The notes: generated from the sequence alone by a model not told the origin. Counted from the first letter of the stretch, positions 17,305-26,117 are shown. The stretch: DNA of 64,000 nucleotides from Terriglobia bacterium (GCA_020072815.1 JAIQGE010000006.1:124001-188000); one strand, 5' to 3'. Made by a program: numbers and translations.

Positions 17305-18098
17305 TGAAGAGCCGGCGGCGGTTGGCGATGGTGTCGTTGTTTGGCGCCGCGCTCTTCGGATGCGGTGGCGGAACAGGTCCGCAACCATGCTTGCGCAATT
17401 GCCCGGTGATCCCCTTCACCGCCGGGGCCTACCTGATCAAGGGAACGTCGGCCAGCAACCCTGCCCTCAATTTCACGCTGGCCGGCGCGCAAACCCAGGT
17501 CGGCGACTCAACCAACGGCGCCATGCACTTCATCAACTCGTCTTGTTTTCCATTCAGCACTGATATTGAAGTGCTTGGCAGCCTTGGCCAGACAATCTTT
17601 CGGTTGCTGTCAATCATGCCAAACAACCAACTCTTGACCGCCGATGATTTGACGCATCCCGGAGGCGATCCGCAGTTGTTCTTCGGCCATTACGCCATCA
17701 CCAACGCCGGCTGCCTTGCCAGCGACACGGGAACACTCAGTGTGCAGCTGATCAACTTCTCCGGTTCCTGGGCAGGATCGCTGGCTCCGGCGACAGGCAC
17801 CCCTTCCACCATCTCTTTAGCTCTCACGCAGTCCGCGCCGGACATTCACGGATTTTTCTCGGGAACAGGCACCGCCAGCATCGCGGGCGGCACATGCTTC
17901 TCGGCGGCTACCGTGGATCCATCCACGGCCCTGGCGCCCATACGCGCCTCACTGGTCCTCGCAGATTCATCCCCGGGCTCAACCGGCAAAACGGTGATCG
18001 TCGGCGACTTTTCCGCGGCGGGAACTTTTTCCGGGACATACACTTCCATCAAGGGCGCGTGTTCGGAAACAGGCACAGTGAGTCTTACGCGGTTGTAG
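17301..18098 (+). CDS. Putative lipoprotein of unknown function
   Basis: The 265-residue product has a lipoprotein signal peptide (MVSLFGAALFGC, Cys near residue 20 followed by GGGTG). Its body is rich in Gly, Ser, Thr and beta-strand patterns, with scattered cysteines that may form disulfides. The start ATG 17301 overlaps the TGA of the preceding gene, implying coupled expression. No known domain is recognised. Similar Thr/Ser-rich lipoproteins are numerous in acidobacterial genomes. Confidence 0.7.
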   Translation: MMKSRRRLAMVSLFGAALFGCGGGTGPQPCLRNCPVIPFTAGAYLIKGTSASNPALNFTLAGAQTQVGDSTNGAMHFINSSCFPFSTDIEVLGSLGQTIFRLLSIMPNNQLLTADDLTHPGGDPQLFFGHYAITNAGCLASDTGTLSVQLINFSGSWAGSLAPATGTPSTISLALTQSAPDIHGFFSGTGTASIAGGTCFSAATVDPSTALAPIRASLVLADSSPGSTGKTVIVGDFSAAGTFSGTYTSIKGACSETGTVSLTRL

Positions 18099-18183
18099 AT
18101 TGGACGAGCTGGTAGTGTGCTATTGCCCTGATCCTTTTGGAGGCATCAGTCATTTGCACGAAGCTCAATCGCGATTGAAATGT

Positions 18184-19158
18184 TTAGTACGCGTGCAGTT
18201 TCCTCGCCTCCCGCACCACGTCTTCCACTTTCGGCAAAAAGAAATGTTCCAGCGGCGGCGAGAACGGCACCGGCGTGTCGAGCGCGGTGATGCGCACGAT
18301 GGGGCCGTCCAGGTCGTCAAAGGCTTCTTCATTGATGATGGCGGCAATTTCGCCGGCCAGTCCGCCGGTGCGCGTGTCTTCGTGCAGCAGGATGACCTTG
18401 TTGGTCTTCTTCACCGTCTCGGCGATGGCCGGGCGGTCGAGCGGAGAGAGAGTCCGCAGATCGAGAATCTCGACTTCGATTCCTTCCTTGGCCAGGATGT
18501 CCGCGGCTTCCTGCGCGGTGTGGACCATCGCTGCATAGGTAATGATGCTCAGGTCGCGGCCCTCGCGATGCAAACGCGCTCTGCCGATGGGCACGGTGTA
18601 GTCGCCGTCGGGGACTTCATCCTTAATGCGGCGATAGAGGAACTTGTGTTCCAGGAAAAGCACGGGGTTGTTGTCGCGAATGGCGGACTTGATCAGCCCT
18701 TTGGCGTCGGCGGGCGTGGCCGGCGCGACCACCTTCATCCCCGGCGTGTGTACGAAATACATTTCCGGATTTTGCGAATGAAACGGCCCGCCGTGCACGC
18801 CGCCTCCACAGGGTCCGCGCAGCACCAGCGGAGCAGGAGCGCCCCAGCGGTAATGCGACTTGGCCACCATGTTCACGATCTGGTTGAAAGCGCAGCCGAT
18901 GAAATCCATGAACTGGAATTCGCACACCGGGCGCAGGCCGGTTAGGCAGGCGCCAAACGCTGCGCCGACGATGGCTGATTCAGCAATGGGCGTATCAATC
19001 ACCCGCGCGGGGCCAAAGTGGTGGACGAAGCCGTCCGTCACTTTGAACGCACCGCCGTAGATGCCGATGTCTTCGCCGATGCAGAAGACCGTGGGGTCAG
19101 ACTCCATCTCTTCCCAGAGTCCCTGCCGGATTGCTTCGAGATAAGTGGCTTGGGCCAT
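18184..19158 (-). CDS. 2-oxoacid dehydrogenase E1 component, beta subunit
   Basis: The 324-residue protein is the E1beta subunit that pairs with E1alpha to form the thiamine-diphosphate active site. Diagnostic segments are YLEAIRQGLWEEM, FCIGEDIGIYGGAFKVTDG, the ThDP-contacting RVIDTPIAESAIVGAAFGA, and the C-terminal domain RTLSPLDRPAI with KTNKVILLHED. Length is as usual for the family. ATG 19158 gives the typical start MAQATYLEAI. It lies 93 bp downstream of the E1alpha stop; the gap holds heptad repeats. Confidence 0.95.
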   Translation of the reverse strand: MAQATYLEAIRQGLWEEMESDPTVFCIGEDIGIYGGAFKVTDGFVHHFGPARVIDTPIAESAIVGAAFGACLTGLRPVCEFQFMDFIGCAFNQIVNMVAKSHYRWGAPAPLVLRGPCGGGVHGGPFHSQNPEMYFVHTPGMKVVAPATPADAKGLIKSAIRDNNPVLFLEHKFLYRRIKDEVPDGDYTVPIGRARLHREGRDLSIITYAAMVHTAQEAADILAKEGIEVEILDLRTLSPLDRPAIAETVKKTNKVILLHEDTRTGGLAGEIAAIINEEAFDDLDGPIVRITALDTPVPFSPPLEHFFLPKVEDVVREARKLHAY

Positions 19159-19162
19159 ATAT

Positions 19163-19256
19163 GAGCAATTAGCAAATAGCAATTGGCAGTTAGCAAAAAA
19201 CCCGGGTTCAGACTTTGTGTGCCTAACTGCTAATTGCTAGCTGCTAATTGCTTATT
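19163..19256. repeat. Heptad repeat pair between E1alpha and E1beta
   Basis: gcaattagcaaatagcaatt (19163-19184 region) and an inverted set ctgctaattgctagctgcta (about 19226-19250) face each other around 40 bp. The right set ends at the E1alpha stop codon. These are further copies of the tagcaat heptad family seen through the window. Confidence 0.65.
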
Positions 19257-20553
19257 TGAAATGTATCGCCGCCTCGCTCTCTTTCAACTTGCCCTCACTC
19301 CTCCGCACTTTCTTCGGCGCACCGTACTTCGGCTTGATGGCGTGGCAGACACCGTCGCAGTACACGCCTTCGGCGGCGGTGTGGCCTTCCGGCATGGGCG
19401 AGTTCTCAGCGAACTCGCGTTCGGCGTCGAGTTCTTTTTCCACTCCGGCGATCAGCTCGGCGTCTTGCGCGGGCGTCAGCCACTTCTTTTCAAGGAGATA
19501 TTTCCGGAAGCGGTCAATGCAGTCGCGCTTGCGCCAGAACTCGTGCATTTCCTTGGGGACGTAGGCCGCGGCGTCGTGAATGGCGTGGCCTTTCATGCGC
19601 ATCAGTTTGGCTTCGATCAGAGTCGGCCCTTCACCGCGATGCGCGCGCTCAACGGCTTCATGGGTCGCGTCGTAAACCTGGCAGGCGTCCGTGCCGTCAA
19701 TGATCACGCCGGGCATGCCGTAGCCGATGGCGCGGTTGGCCAGGTCTTTTACGTTCACCTGATATTCCGTGGGCGTGGAGTAGGCCCAGAGATTGCTCTC
19801 GATGATCAGCACCAGGCCCAGCTTGCGCACGGCAGCAAAGTTGATGCCTTCATAGCTCACGCCGGTGGATTGGCCGCCATCGCCGATCCAGGTGAGGCAG
19901 GCCAGTTCTTTTCCCTGCAGGCGCGCGCCCAAAGAAACGCCGGCCATCACCGGCAGCAGATCGCCAAGCATCGAAATGGGCGCCACCATGTGCCGCTTCT
20001 CGATGTCGCCGTAATGCGACGTGCCGTCTTTGCCGTGCGTGGGCGAGCCGGCCTTGGCCATGTACTGCATCATGATGTCGCGGGCATGAAAGCCGCGGAC
20101 GAGCTGCGCGCCCTGGTTGCGGATCATCGGTGCGAACCAGTCGTCAGCACCCAGCGCGAAGGCGGAAGCGCAGGAGCAGGCTTCCTGTCCCAGGCCAAAG
20201 TACACGCCGCCCACCACCTTGCTCTGTTTGTAGAGATTTTCCAGCGCCACTTCCATGCGCCGGTTCATGAGCATCCAGCGGTAGAGTTCCAGGTGCTGAT
20301 CTCTATTCAGGTACTTCGATTCGCGGATGGGCGGCACCGGCGTGTTGAGCTTGCCGCTGATTTCGTAATGGACTTCCTCGCCGCTGGCCACTTCGCGAAC
20401 TTCGAATTCCGGCTGCTCCAGCCGCCAGTCAGGGATGCCGTACTGGTTCACGCGGACGGCGGGAGATTTGGCGCGCGGACGACCGTTCGACGATGCGGTC
20501 TTCACAACTGGTTTCAGGCGCGAAGTCTTGGCGGCTTTGGATTTGGTGGCCAT
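19252..20553 (-). CDS. 2-oxoacid dehydrogenase E1 component, alpha subunit
   Basis: The 433-residue E1alpha subunit decarboxylates the 2-oxoacid with thiamine diphosphate and transfers the acyl group to lipoyl-E2. The ThDP motif is WIGDGGQSTGVSYEGINFAA (GDG through N), the substrate channel has GKDGTSHYGD, and the phosphorylation-loop equivalent is MKGHAIHDAAAY. The first ~35 residues form a Lys/Ser-rich extension (MATKSKAAKTSRLKPVVK) not usual for the family. ATG 20553 was chosen because the upstream extension runs into a repeat region. Together with E1beta, E2, LipB and Lpd in this window it forms a near-complete complex. Confidence 0.94.
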   Translation of the reverse strand: MATKSKAAKTSRLKPVVKTASSNGRPRAKSPAVRVNQYGIPDWRLEQPEFEVREVASGEEVHYEISGKLNTPVPPIRESKYLNRDQHLELYRWMLMNRRMEVALENLYKQSKVVGGVYFGLGQEACSCASAFALGADDWFAPMIRNQGAQLVRGFHARDIMMQYMAKAGSPTHGKDGTSHYGDIEKRHMVAPISMLGDLLPVMAGVSLGARLQGKELACLTWIGDGGQSTGVSYEGINFAAVRKLGLVLIIESNLWAYSTPTEYQVNVKDLANRAIGYGMPGVIIDGTDACQVYDATHEAVERAHRGEGPTLIEAKLMRMKGHAIHDAAAYVPKEMHEFWRKRDCIDRFRKYLLEKKWLTPAQDAELIAGVEKELDAEREFAENSPMPEGHTAAEGVYCDGVCHAIKPKYGAPKKVRRSEGKLKESEAAIHFK

Positions 20554-20620
20554 GCGACTTAACAGTTTATACCGAGGATAAGTAGTTGGCACTTGGCCGT
20601 CAGCACTCAGTCAAGAGCCA

Positions 20621-20745
20621 ACCACAAAGGACACGAAGGAGCACAAAGGAGCACGAAGGCAAAACTGAACAACCTCAGGGCCATCGCGTCCAGTTGTTTT
20701 TCTCTGTGTCTCCGTGCCTCCGTGGTGAGATTTCTCTTATTCGGC
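20621..20745. repeat. Inverted repeat, cacaaaggacacgaagg family
   Basis: The left part is accacaaaggacacgaagg followed by agcacaaaggagcacgaagg (20621-20661). The right part is the inverted type ctctgtgtctccgtgcctcc then gtggtgaga (20702-20732). Same family as 4234-4370 and 59795-59827. It fills the gap between convergently read E1alpha and the end of lipB. Confidence 0.65.
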
Positions 20746-20770
20746 GCTTGTGGAATTCAAAGGTTTTAGA

Positions 20771-21640
20771 TTATGCCAAGAAAATATCTTCTTCGCCGGC
20801 CAGCTTGCGAATGGGCTCGGGCGCTTTGGTCGGCGTGTCCTGGTTTGATGGGAGGGCTTCTTCGGCGCCGTGGTGATCGGCAAGTGGCGCCCCAGCCAGC
20901 AGGGCGTCCAATGATTCCAGCCACAGCGTCTGCGCTTCAAACACGCGTCCGAAATTGCGCGCTGCCATTTGCGCTGTGTCTTCCAGCGCGGGAACTTGCC
21001 TCGGCGGCTGCAAACGCGCAAGCTCCAGCGCCAATGAAGTCACCGGCTTATCGGTGATGCCGCAGGGGACGATCAGCTTGAAGTAATCGAGGTCCGTATT
21101 CACATTGAGCGCGAAACCGTGCGAGGTGACGGCGCGCGAGATGTGCACGCCGATGGCGGCAATCTTTGCCTGTCGGGCCGCAGGCGCTCCTTGTGGGGCA
21201 GGCGCTGCCGGCGTCTGGTCTTGCGTCCACACCCCGGTGAGGCCGGGAATGCGTTCGGTGACAACCCCCAGGTCGCCGCAGGTGCGGATGAGCGCTTCTT
21301 CCAGCTTGCGCACAAAATCCACCGCGCCCACGCGGGGCTCGAAACCCCGCAGATTGAAGATGGGGTAGCCGACGAGCTGTCCGGGGCCGTGGAAGGTGAC
21401 GTCGCCGCCGCGGTCGGTCTCGAAGCGCTCCACGCCTTTGGCGGCAAGAAACTCTCGCGAAGCCACGATGTTGTTCTCGCTGGCGTTGCGCCCCAGAGTA
21501 ATGACCGGCGGATGTTCCAGCAGCAGCAGCGTATGGCCGATGCGGCCTTGTTTGACCAGGTTGACGAGCGTCTGCTGCAGATCGAGCGCGGTGGAATAAT
21601 CCACGCGGCCCAGCCATACGACGTTGATCACGCTTATCAT
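20771..21640 (-). CDS. lipB: Lipoyl(octanoyl) transferase
   Basis: The 289-residue enzyme moves octanoate from acyl-carrier protein to the lipoyl domains of E2-type proteins. Visible are HTLLLLEHPPVITLGRNA, the RGGDVTFHGPGQLVGYPI signature (near residues 75-92) and the catalytic IVPCGITDK with Cys near 190 and Lys four residues on. Two departures from the usual ~220 residues are an Ala/Pro/Gln insert (TPAAPAPQGAPAARQ, near 150) and a C-terminal extension of ~40 residues beyond the domain. ATG 21640 follows GGAGCG. Clustering with E1, E2 and Lpd fits its role in modifying E2. Confidence 0.93.
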   Translation of the reverse strand: MISVINVVWLGRVDYSTALDLQQTLVNLVKQGRIGHTLLLLEHPPVITLGRNASENNIVASREFLAAKGVERFETDRGGDVTFHGPGQLVGYPIFNLRGFEPRVGAVDFVRKLEEALIRTCGDLGVVTERIPGLTGVWTQDQTPAAPAPQGAPAARQAKIAAIGVHISRAVTSHGFALNVNTDLDYFKLIVPCGITDKPVTSLALELARLQPPRQVPALEDTAQMAARNFGRVFEAQTLWLESLDALLAGAPLADHHGAEEALPSNQDTPTKAPEPIRKLAGEEDIFLA

Positions 21641-21739
21641 TGTCGCTCCGCTCCAAACCGCCGACGGCCCAGGCTTTCCCCGGCCTTGATCAGCGCTTGT
21701 GGCAGCGTGGCTCGGCACGCTAGTCGGCCTCGCCACTCT

Positions 21740-21890
21740 TCAGTCTATCAGTGTCATCAGTGAGAATCAGTGGTAAGCAATTAGCTCAGCTCAAGCAGAG
21801 GGAAGCAGCGCGGGCATAGTATCCGCTACGCATGAGCGATCAGTTCGCAAGCTGCTTTAGCTGGGCCAATTGCTAATGGCTAATGGCCCA
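21740..21890. repeat. Mixed intergenic repeats
   Basis: Contains an inverted-type ccactgat unit (21744-21774, atcagtgtcatcagtgagaa then tcagtggtaag) and heptad-like units (about 21775-21890) on either side of a catgagcgat segment. No gene is seen between lipB (starting at 21640) and the PilZ gene (ending at 21956). Confidence 0.55.
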
Positions 21891-21955
21891 CGCGTTGATC
21901 ACTTGGTTGTGCGCGGTTTTGGAAAGGGGGCAGCGGATTCCATGCGGTCGGCAGA

Positions 21956-22318
21956 TCAGTAGACGCTTTCGCTGTCGAGGTAGTTTTCTGCCAGCCAGGC
22001 GGAAAAATCTTCGTCAGACGCGCGTGGCAAGGCGACGCTCCAGATGCCGTTTTCCGCTGCCCGCAGGCCCACTTGGCCTTCGCGTGAGCTGCCTTTCTCG
22101 CCCACCCACACCACCATGAATCGCGCTCTCATGTTCCCACATTGCAGGCCGACGATGAAGCCGCGATCCAGCTTGGCCGTCACGCCATAGAGCCGCGCTC
22201 CGCTGGTGGCGATGTTGAGCGTTTTAGCGTTTTGGGAAAACACCTTGCCCTCCCGGTCCAGGCCCCACAGCCTCACCGAGATAGGTACTGTGACGCGTAC
22301 TTCGCGCCGCTTGGGCAT
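21956..22318 (-). CDS. PilZ domain protein
   Basis: The 120-residue protein has the PilZ pattern: the basic N-terminal RREVRVTVP (R-x3-R), NIATSGARLYG in the place of (D/N)-x-S-x2-G, and a beta-barrel sequence ending with FMVVWVGEKGS and GQVGLR. PilZ domains bind cyclic di-GMP; the basic motif is present here, so binding is plausible. It lies between lpdA and lipB on the same strand but 300 bp from each, and a link to the dehydrogenase complex is not shown. Confidence 0.75.
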   Translation of the reverse strand: MPKRREVRVTVPISVRLWGLDREGKVFSQNAKTLNIATSGARLYGVTAKLDRGFIVGLQCGNMRARFMVVWVGEKGSSREGQVGLRAAENGIWSVALPRASDEDFSAWLAENYLDSESVY

Positions 22319-22404
22319 GCCTGTAGGATAGGCCGGTCCGCGGGCGGTCGGCCTCAGAATTGTTACCTAGGAACGTCACCTTGGTAATAAGTAAGTTCTA
22401 AAAA

Positions 22405-22545
22405 TCAGCAGTTAGCAACTAGCAGTTGGCAATTGGCCCAGCTAAAGCAGAGGCAGGCAGCATTCGCGACCCACGCTCGGGACTTGGAACTCCAGTAACG
22501 ATAGGGATCCCTTCCCGTTCGCTTCGCTCCGAGTCGGGACTTCGG
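22405..22545. repeat. Heptad repeat followed by REP-like element
   Basis: cagttagcaactagcagttg (22408-22427) is a heptad block. It is followed by acgctcgggact (22473-22484), the REP-like arm cgatagggatccc (22499-22511) and an outer part ttcgcttcgctccgagtcgg (22518-22537). It is a solitary copy of the family found around the GIY-YIG gene. The 352 bp between the PilZ and lpdA genes hold no other feature that I can see. Confidence 0.6.
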
Positions 22546-22670
22546 AAAAAGATCCTAAGAATTCCGTTCGCTGCGAGGCCGACTCGCGCGCCGAGCAGCG
22601 TGTTGAATGCGCTGAAGGAACGCCGCGCGTACCATGATGATGAGCGGTTTGGAGCGCAGCGACATGAATG

Positions 22671-24095
22671 CTAAGCGTTGATGGCTTTGCCTTCCACCGC
22701 GCTGAAGGCGTCCAGCATGCCTTCGGAAACGGTGGGATGCGCGTGGACGGTAAACATCAGGTCATCCACGGTGCCTTCCAGTTCCATCACGGCCACGGCT
22801 TCGGCGATCAGCTCGGTCGCCAGCGGGCCGATGATGTGCACGCCCAGAATCTCGCCATACTTGGCGTCGGCGATCACCTTGATGAAGCCTTCATGCTGGT
22901 CCAGGATGGTGGCCTTGGAGTTGGCGGTAAACGGAAACTTGCCGACCTTGATTTGCAAGCCAAGTTCCTTGGCTTTGGCTTCCGTCAGGCCCACGCTGCC
23001 GATCTGTGGCTCACAATACGTGGCGCCGGGGATGCGAAGTTTGTTCATCGGCTTGGCGGGCTTGCCGGCGATGCGTGTGACGGCCACAATCCCGGACATC
23101 ATGCCGGAATGCGCCAGTTGCGGGAACCCGGCCACGATGTCGCCGATGGCGTAGATGCTTTTTTCGCCGGTCTCCATCCACTCGTTTACGTGGACGTAAC
23201 CGCGCTCGGTCTTGATGTTGGGCAGCTTCTCCAGCCCGATCTTCTCCGTGTTTGGCCCGCGGCCTACGGCGATGAGAACTTTTTCGGCTTCGAGTTTCTG
23301 CGGGGCTTCGCCCTGCGGCGTGAAGCTGACGGAAACGCCGTCTTTGGTCTTTTCGACCTTCTCCACCTTGGTATTGACGAAGCAGTTGATGCCTTTCTTC
23401 TTGAAGCTGCGCAGCAGCTCTTTGCTCACGTCTTCATCTTCCACGGGGACCAGCCGGGGCAGCATTTCGATGACCGTGACTTCCGCGCCAAATGAACGGT
23501 AGACGGAAGCAAACTCCACGCCCACTGCGCCGGAGCCGATGATGATCATGGACTTGGGGACGGCCGGCAGGCTCAGCACTTCAATGTTGGTGAGGATGCG
23601 GTCGTCCGCCTGAAGCCCGGGCAGCAAGCGCGCGAAGGAACCGGTGGCCAGGACCAGGTTCTTGGCCTGGATTTGCGACTTGGCGCCGCCATCCGCGGTG
23701 ACTTCCACGGTGTGCACGCCAGCTTTCGCCGGGCCGGTCAGACAGGCGAAGCCGAGCACGCGGTCCACTTTGTTCTTGCGGACAAGAAAGTCCAGCCCCT
23801 TGGTGTGCTTGGCCACGATCTGGTTCTTGCGGTCCTGGATGGTTTTCCAGTTCACTTTGCCCGCGCCCAGGCCGTCAATGCCGTACTTCTCCGCCGACTT
23901 GATGTGGTCGTAAACTTCGGCGTGAAACAGCAGAGCCTTGGTGGGAATGCAGCCCACGTGCAGGCAGGTGCCGCCCAGCTTGTCCGCTTTTTCAATCAGA
24001 CAGGTTTTCAGTCCAAGCTGGCCGGCGCGGAAGGCGGCGGTGTATCCGCCGGGACCTCCGCCGATGATGGCAACGTCATAAATGGTGTCTGGCAA
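22671..24095 (-). CDS. lpdA: Dihydrolipoyl dehydrogenase (E3)
   Basis: E3 reoxidises dihydrolipoate on E2 using FAD and NAD. The product has the FAD-binding IIGGGPGGYTAA near the N-terminus, the redox disulfide GGTCLHVGCIPTK (C-x4-C), an NAD-binding IIGSGAVGVEFASVY, the second FAD motif YAIGDIVAGFPQLAH and the C-terminal active-site HAHPTVSEGMLDA (His-Glu). I chose TTG 24095 because GCAGGAG lies 9 bases before it; an in-frame TTG at 24113 would add six residues. The length of 474 residues is normal. It serves the E1/E2 encoded downstream and possibly other complexes. Confidence 0.94.
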   Translation of the reverse strand: MPDTIYDVAIIGGGPGGYTAAFRAGQLGLKTCLIEKADKLGGTCLHVGCIPTKALLFHAEVYDHIKSAEKYGIDGLGAGKVNWKTIQDRKNQIVAKHTKGLDFLVRKNKVDRVLGFACLTGPAKAGVHTVEVTADGGAKSQIQAKNLVLATGSFARLLPGLQADDRILTNIEVLSLPAVPKSMIIIGSGAVGVEFASVYRSFGAEVTVIEMLPRLVPVEDEDVSKELLRSFKKKGINCFVNTKVEKVEKTKDGVSVSFTPQGEAPQKLEAEKVLIAVGRGPNTEKIGLEKLPNIKTERGYVHVNEWMETGEKSIYAIGDIVAGFPQLAHSGMMSGIVAVTRIAGKPAKPMNKLRIPGATYCEPQIGSVGLTEAKAKELGLQIKVGKFPFTANSKATILDQHEGFIKVIADAKYGEILGVHIIGPLATELIAEAVAVMELEGTVDDLMFTVHAHPTVSEGMLDAFSAVEGKAINA

Positions 24096-24351
24096 GGCAA
24101 CGCTCTCCTGCAATGAAAATCACGCGAAGACAAACAACTGATTGTAAAGCAGCCACTTGTCCATTGGCCATGCGCCGTTGGCCCGGAACTGCTCACGGTC
24201 TCGCTTCGTGTTCCTGCTGCATTAGATCATGCTGGGAACTAGAAAGATTCGTACGCGACAATGTTGCGGGAAACGAGTTAGGATGGCGCTCGCAATTCCA
24301 GCGCAAGGTTGGCTTTGGGCCAGCACGGCGCTGCCTTTGCAAGGAGGGCGT

Positions 24352-24597
24352 ATGACGAATCTCATTTGGTGGATTCTGGTGGGTTTGATTGCCGGTTGGG
24401 CTGCAGGCAAGATCATGAAAGGCTCAGGCTATGGCGTCATTGGTGACATTGTCATAGGTATCATTGGCGCCGTGGTTGGCGGCTGGCTCATGAGCATGTT
24501 GGGGTTCGCCGGAAGAGGCGGTCTCATCTACACCATCCTGGTAGGCATTCTGGGCGCGGTGCTCCTGATATGGATCGTCAGGAAGCTCAAAAGATGA
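24352..24597 (+). CDS. GlsB/YeaQ/YmgE family small membrane protein
   Basis: The 81-residue protein consists of three hydrophobic segments with glycine-rich turns: LIWWILVGLIAGWAAGKIMKG, GVIGDIVIGIIGAVVGGWL and IYTILVGILGAVLLIWIVRK. This is the layout of the transglycosylase-associated (GlsB/YeaQ/YmgE) family, small inner-membrane proteins often linked to stress; their biochemical role is unclear. ATG 24352 is set by AAGGAGGG four bases upstream. A longer in-frame reading from 24229 has no ribosome-binding site. Confidence 0.9.
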   Translation: MTNLIWWILVGLIAGWAAGKIMKGSGYGVIGDIVIGIIGAVVGGWLMSMLGFAGRGGLIYTILVGILGAVLLIWIVRKLKR

Positions 24598-24655
24598 TTG
24601 GCGGCGCGCGCGTAAAGCCCGGCGCACTTGCCGTGCAGCGGCGCCGACGTAATCG

Positions 24656-25219
24656 ATGAATGTGGCCAAGTTTCAGTTCCATCCGCTCACCCCGGACCGC
24701 TGGCTGGACCTGGAGGCTCTGTTCGGCGCCAAAGGCGCTTGCGGAGGCTGCTGGTGCATGACCTGGCGGCTTTCACGCGCGCAATTTGACGCGCAAAAAG
24801 GCGCAGGCAACAAGCGCGCGTTCAAGAAGCTGGTGACGCAGGGCCGCGCGCCCGGCGTGATCGCATACGCCGGCAAGATGCCTGTCGGCTGGTGCGCGGT
24901 GGCGCCGCGCGAGGATTATCCAGCGCTGGAGCGTTCGCGCGTCCTCGCTCCCGTGGACGACAAAGCAGTGTGGTCCGTCTCCTGCTTTTTCATCGCGCGC
25001 GACTTTCGCAGCCAAGGCGTGAGCGTGCCGCTGCTGCAGGCCGCGGTGAAGTTCGCCAAAAGTCACGGTGCAAAGATTGTGGAAGGCTATCCGCAGGATT
25101 TAGGCAAAGCCACGCTTCCCGCGCCATTCGTCTGGACTGGATTGCTGCCGACTTTTACCGCTGCGGGCTTCAAGGAAGTGGCTAGACGGTCGGCCAAGCG
25201 GCCGATCATGCGTGCTTGA
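24656..25219 (+). CDS. GNAT family N-acetyltransferase
   Basis: The 187-residue protein has the GNAT layout: N-terminal FQFHPLTPDRWLDLEALFG, a Cys-rich GACGGCWCMTWRL segment, the central strand PVGWCAVAPREDYP, and the acetyl-CoA-binding part VSCFFIARDFRSQGVSVPLLQAAVKFAKSHGA, where RSQGV replaces the more usual RGKG. The C-terminus FTAAGFKEVARR is typical. The CGGCWCMTWR subgroup is widespread and uncharacterised. Substrate unknown. Confidence 0.88.
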   Translation: MNVAKFQFHPLTPDRWLDLEALFGAKGACGGCWCMTWRLSRAQFDAQKGAGNKRAFKKLVTQGRAPGVIAYAGKMPVGWCAVAPREDYPALERSRVLAPVDDKAVWSVSCFFIARDFRSQGVSVPLLQAAVKFAKSHGAKIVEGYPQDLGKATLPAPFVWTGLLPTFTAAGFKEVARRSAKRPIMRA

Positions 25220-25252
25220 CGTACCGGCGACCTGTGCTAGCCTTCTTGCGCC

Positions 25253-25990
25253 ATGACTCCGTCAGACCTTGTGGTTACCACGCCGGCCCGCCGTCCCGCG
25301 GTGATGGCCCGCCTGTTCGCGTTCGTCCTGCTCTTGCTCAGCCTGCTTGCCGCGGTAGGTCTGGGTTGGACTGCTTATCATCTCCACCAGTTGGACAGCG
25401 CCATCAGCAACCACGCCGCCGCGCTGCGCCAGTACCAGAACCGGCAAGAAGCCATCTTCGCCCTGGACAGCATGGACACGGCGCTGCACCGCTTCCTGCT
25501 GGACGGCAACAGCGCCAACGCCGACCTCATTCGCCTCAATAAAGACCTGATCGAACGCCTGGCGCAGCAGGACGCCGCGGCGCAGAGCGACAAGCTTCTG
25601 CAGGACATGGTGGCGCGCGAGCAGCAATGGTATTCGCAGTTCGCCCAGCCCATCATCGAACAGCGCCGGCAGACGCCGGTCGGGCAGGGACTGCCGGAGG
25701 ACTTGCTCAATCGCTACCGCACCAGCAAAAAAGACCTGGGCGCTTTTGATTCTGAGATGGCAGCCAGAGACGCATATCAGAAGGACGTGCAGGGCTTGCT
25801 GGAATCACAGAAACAAATTGGCCCGGGCGTGTGGCTGCGCTACGGCGCCGCGGGACTAGTGGTGATCGCCATCCTGGCAGTGGCGCTGGGAACCTTCAAG
25901 AACATTGGACGACTGCACCGCGTGGCCCGGGGCGATGACGAAGAAGATGATGATGACGACGACGAAGATGAGGCCGAGCCGCACAAATGA
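25253..25990 (+). CDS. Membrane protein with chemoreceptor-like sensor region and acidic tail
   Basis: The 245-residue product has two transmembrane helices (residues about 21-42 and 198-217) that flank a ~150-residue all-helical periplasmic region (HLHQLDSAISNHAAALRQYQ onwards). This layout resembles CHASE3 or four-helix-bundle chemoreceptor sensor domains. After the second helix there is only a short cytoplasmic tail (GTFKNIGRLHRVARG) ending in a run of about 14 Asp/Glu residues and EAEPHK. No HAMP, kinase or methyl-accepting domain follows, so output is unclear. The assignment rests on architecture, not on motifs. Confidence 0.65.
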   Translation: MTPSDLVVTTPARRPAVMARLFAFVLLLLSLLAAVGLGWTAYHLHQLDSAISNHAAALRQYQNRQEAIFALDSMDTALHRFLLDGNSANADLIRLNKDLIERLAQQDAAAQSDKLLQDMVAREQQWYSQFAQPIIEQRRQTPVGQGLPEDLLNRYRTSKKDLGAFDSEMAARDAYQKDVQGLLESQKQIGPGVWLRYGAAGLVVIAILAVALGTFKNIGRLHRVARGDDEEDDDDDDEDEAEPHK

Positions 25991-26035
25991 AAACTTTGTG
26001 CCGGCGGATGCACGCGAAAGAAGGGAATGAAGATT

Positions 26036-26117
26036 GAACCAATTCAGATTCGTGTTCATTCGCGCTGGTTCGCGGCTGATTTGCTTCTTGATCCGCGCTA
26101 ATCTGCGAAATCCGCAG
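26036..26117. repeat. Intergenic repeat, cgcggat/tgatccgcgctaatctgcg type
   Basis: A run of related units (attcgtgttcattcgcgctgg, ttcgcggctgatt, gatccgcgctaatctgcgaaa) fills the gap between convergent genes. It belongs to the same loose family as 7912-7945, 37160-37195, 37278-37312 and 41645-41670. Confidence 0.5.
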
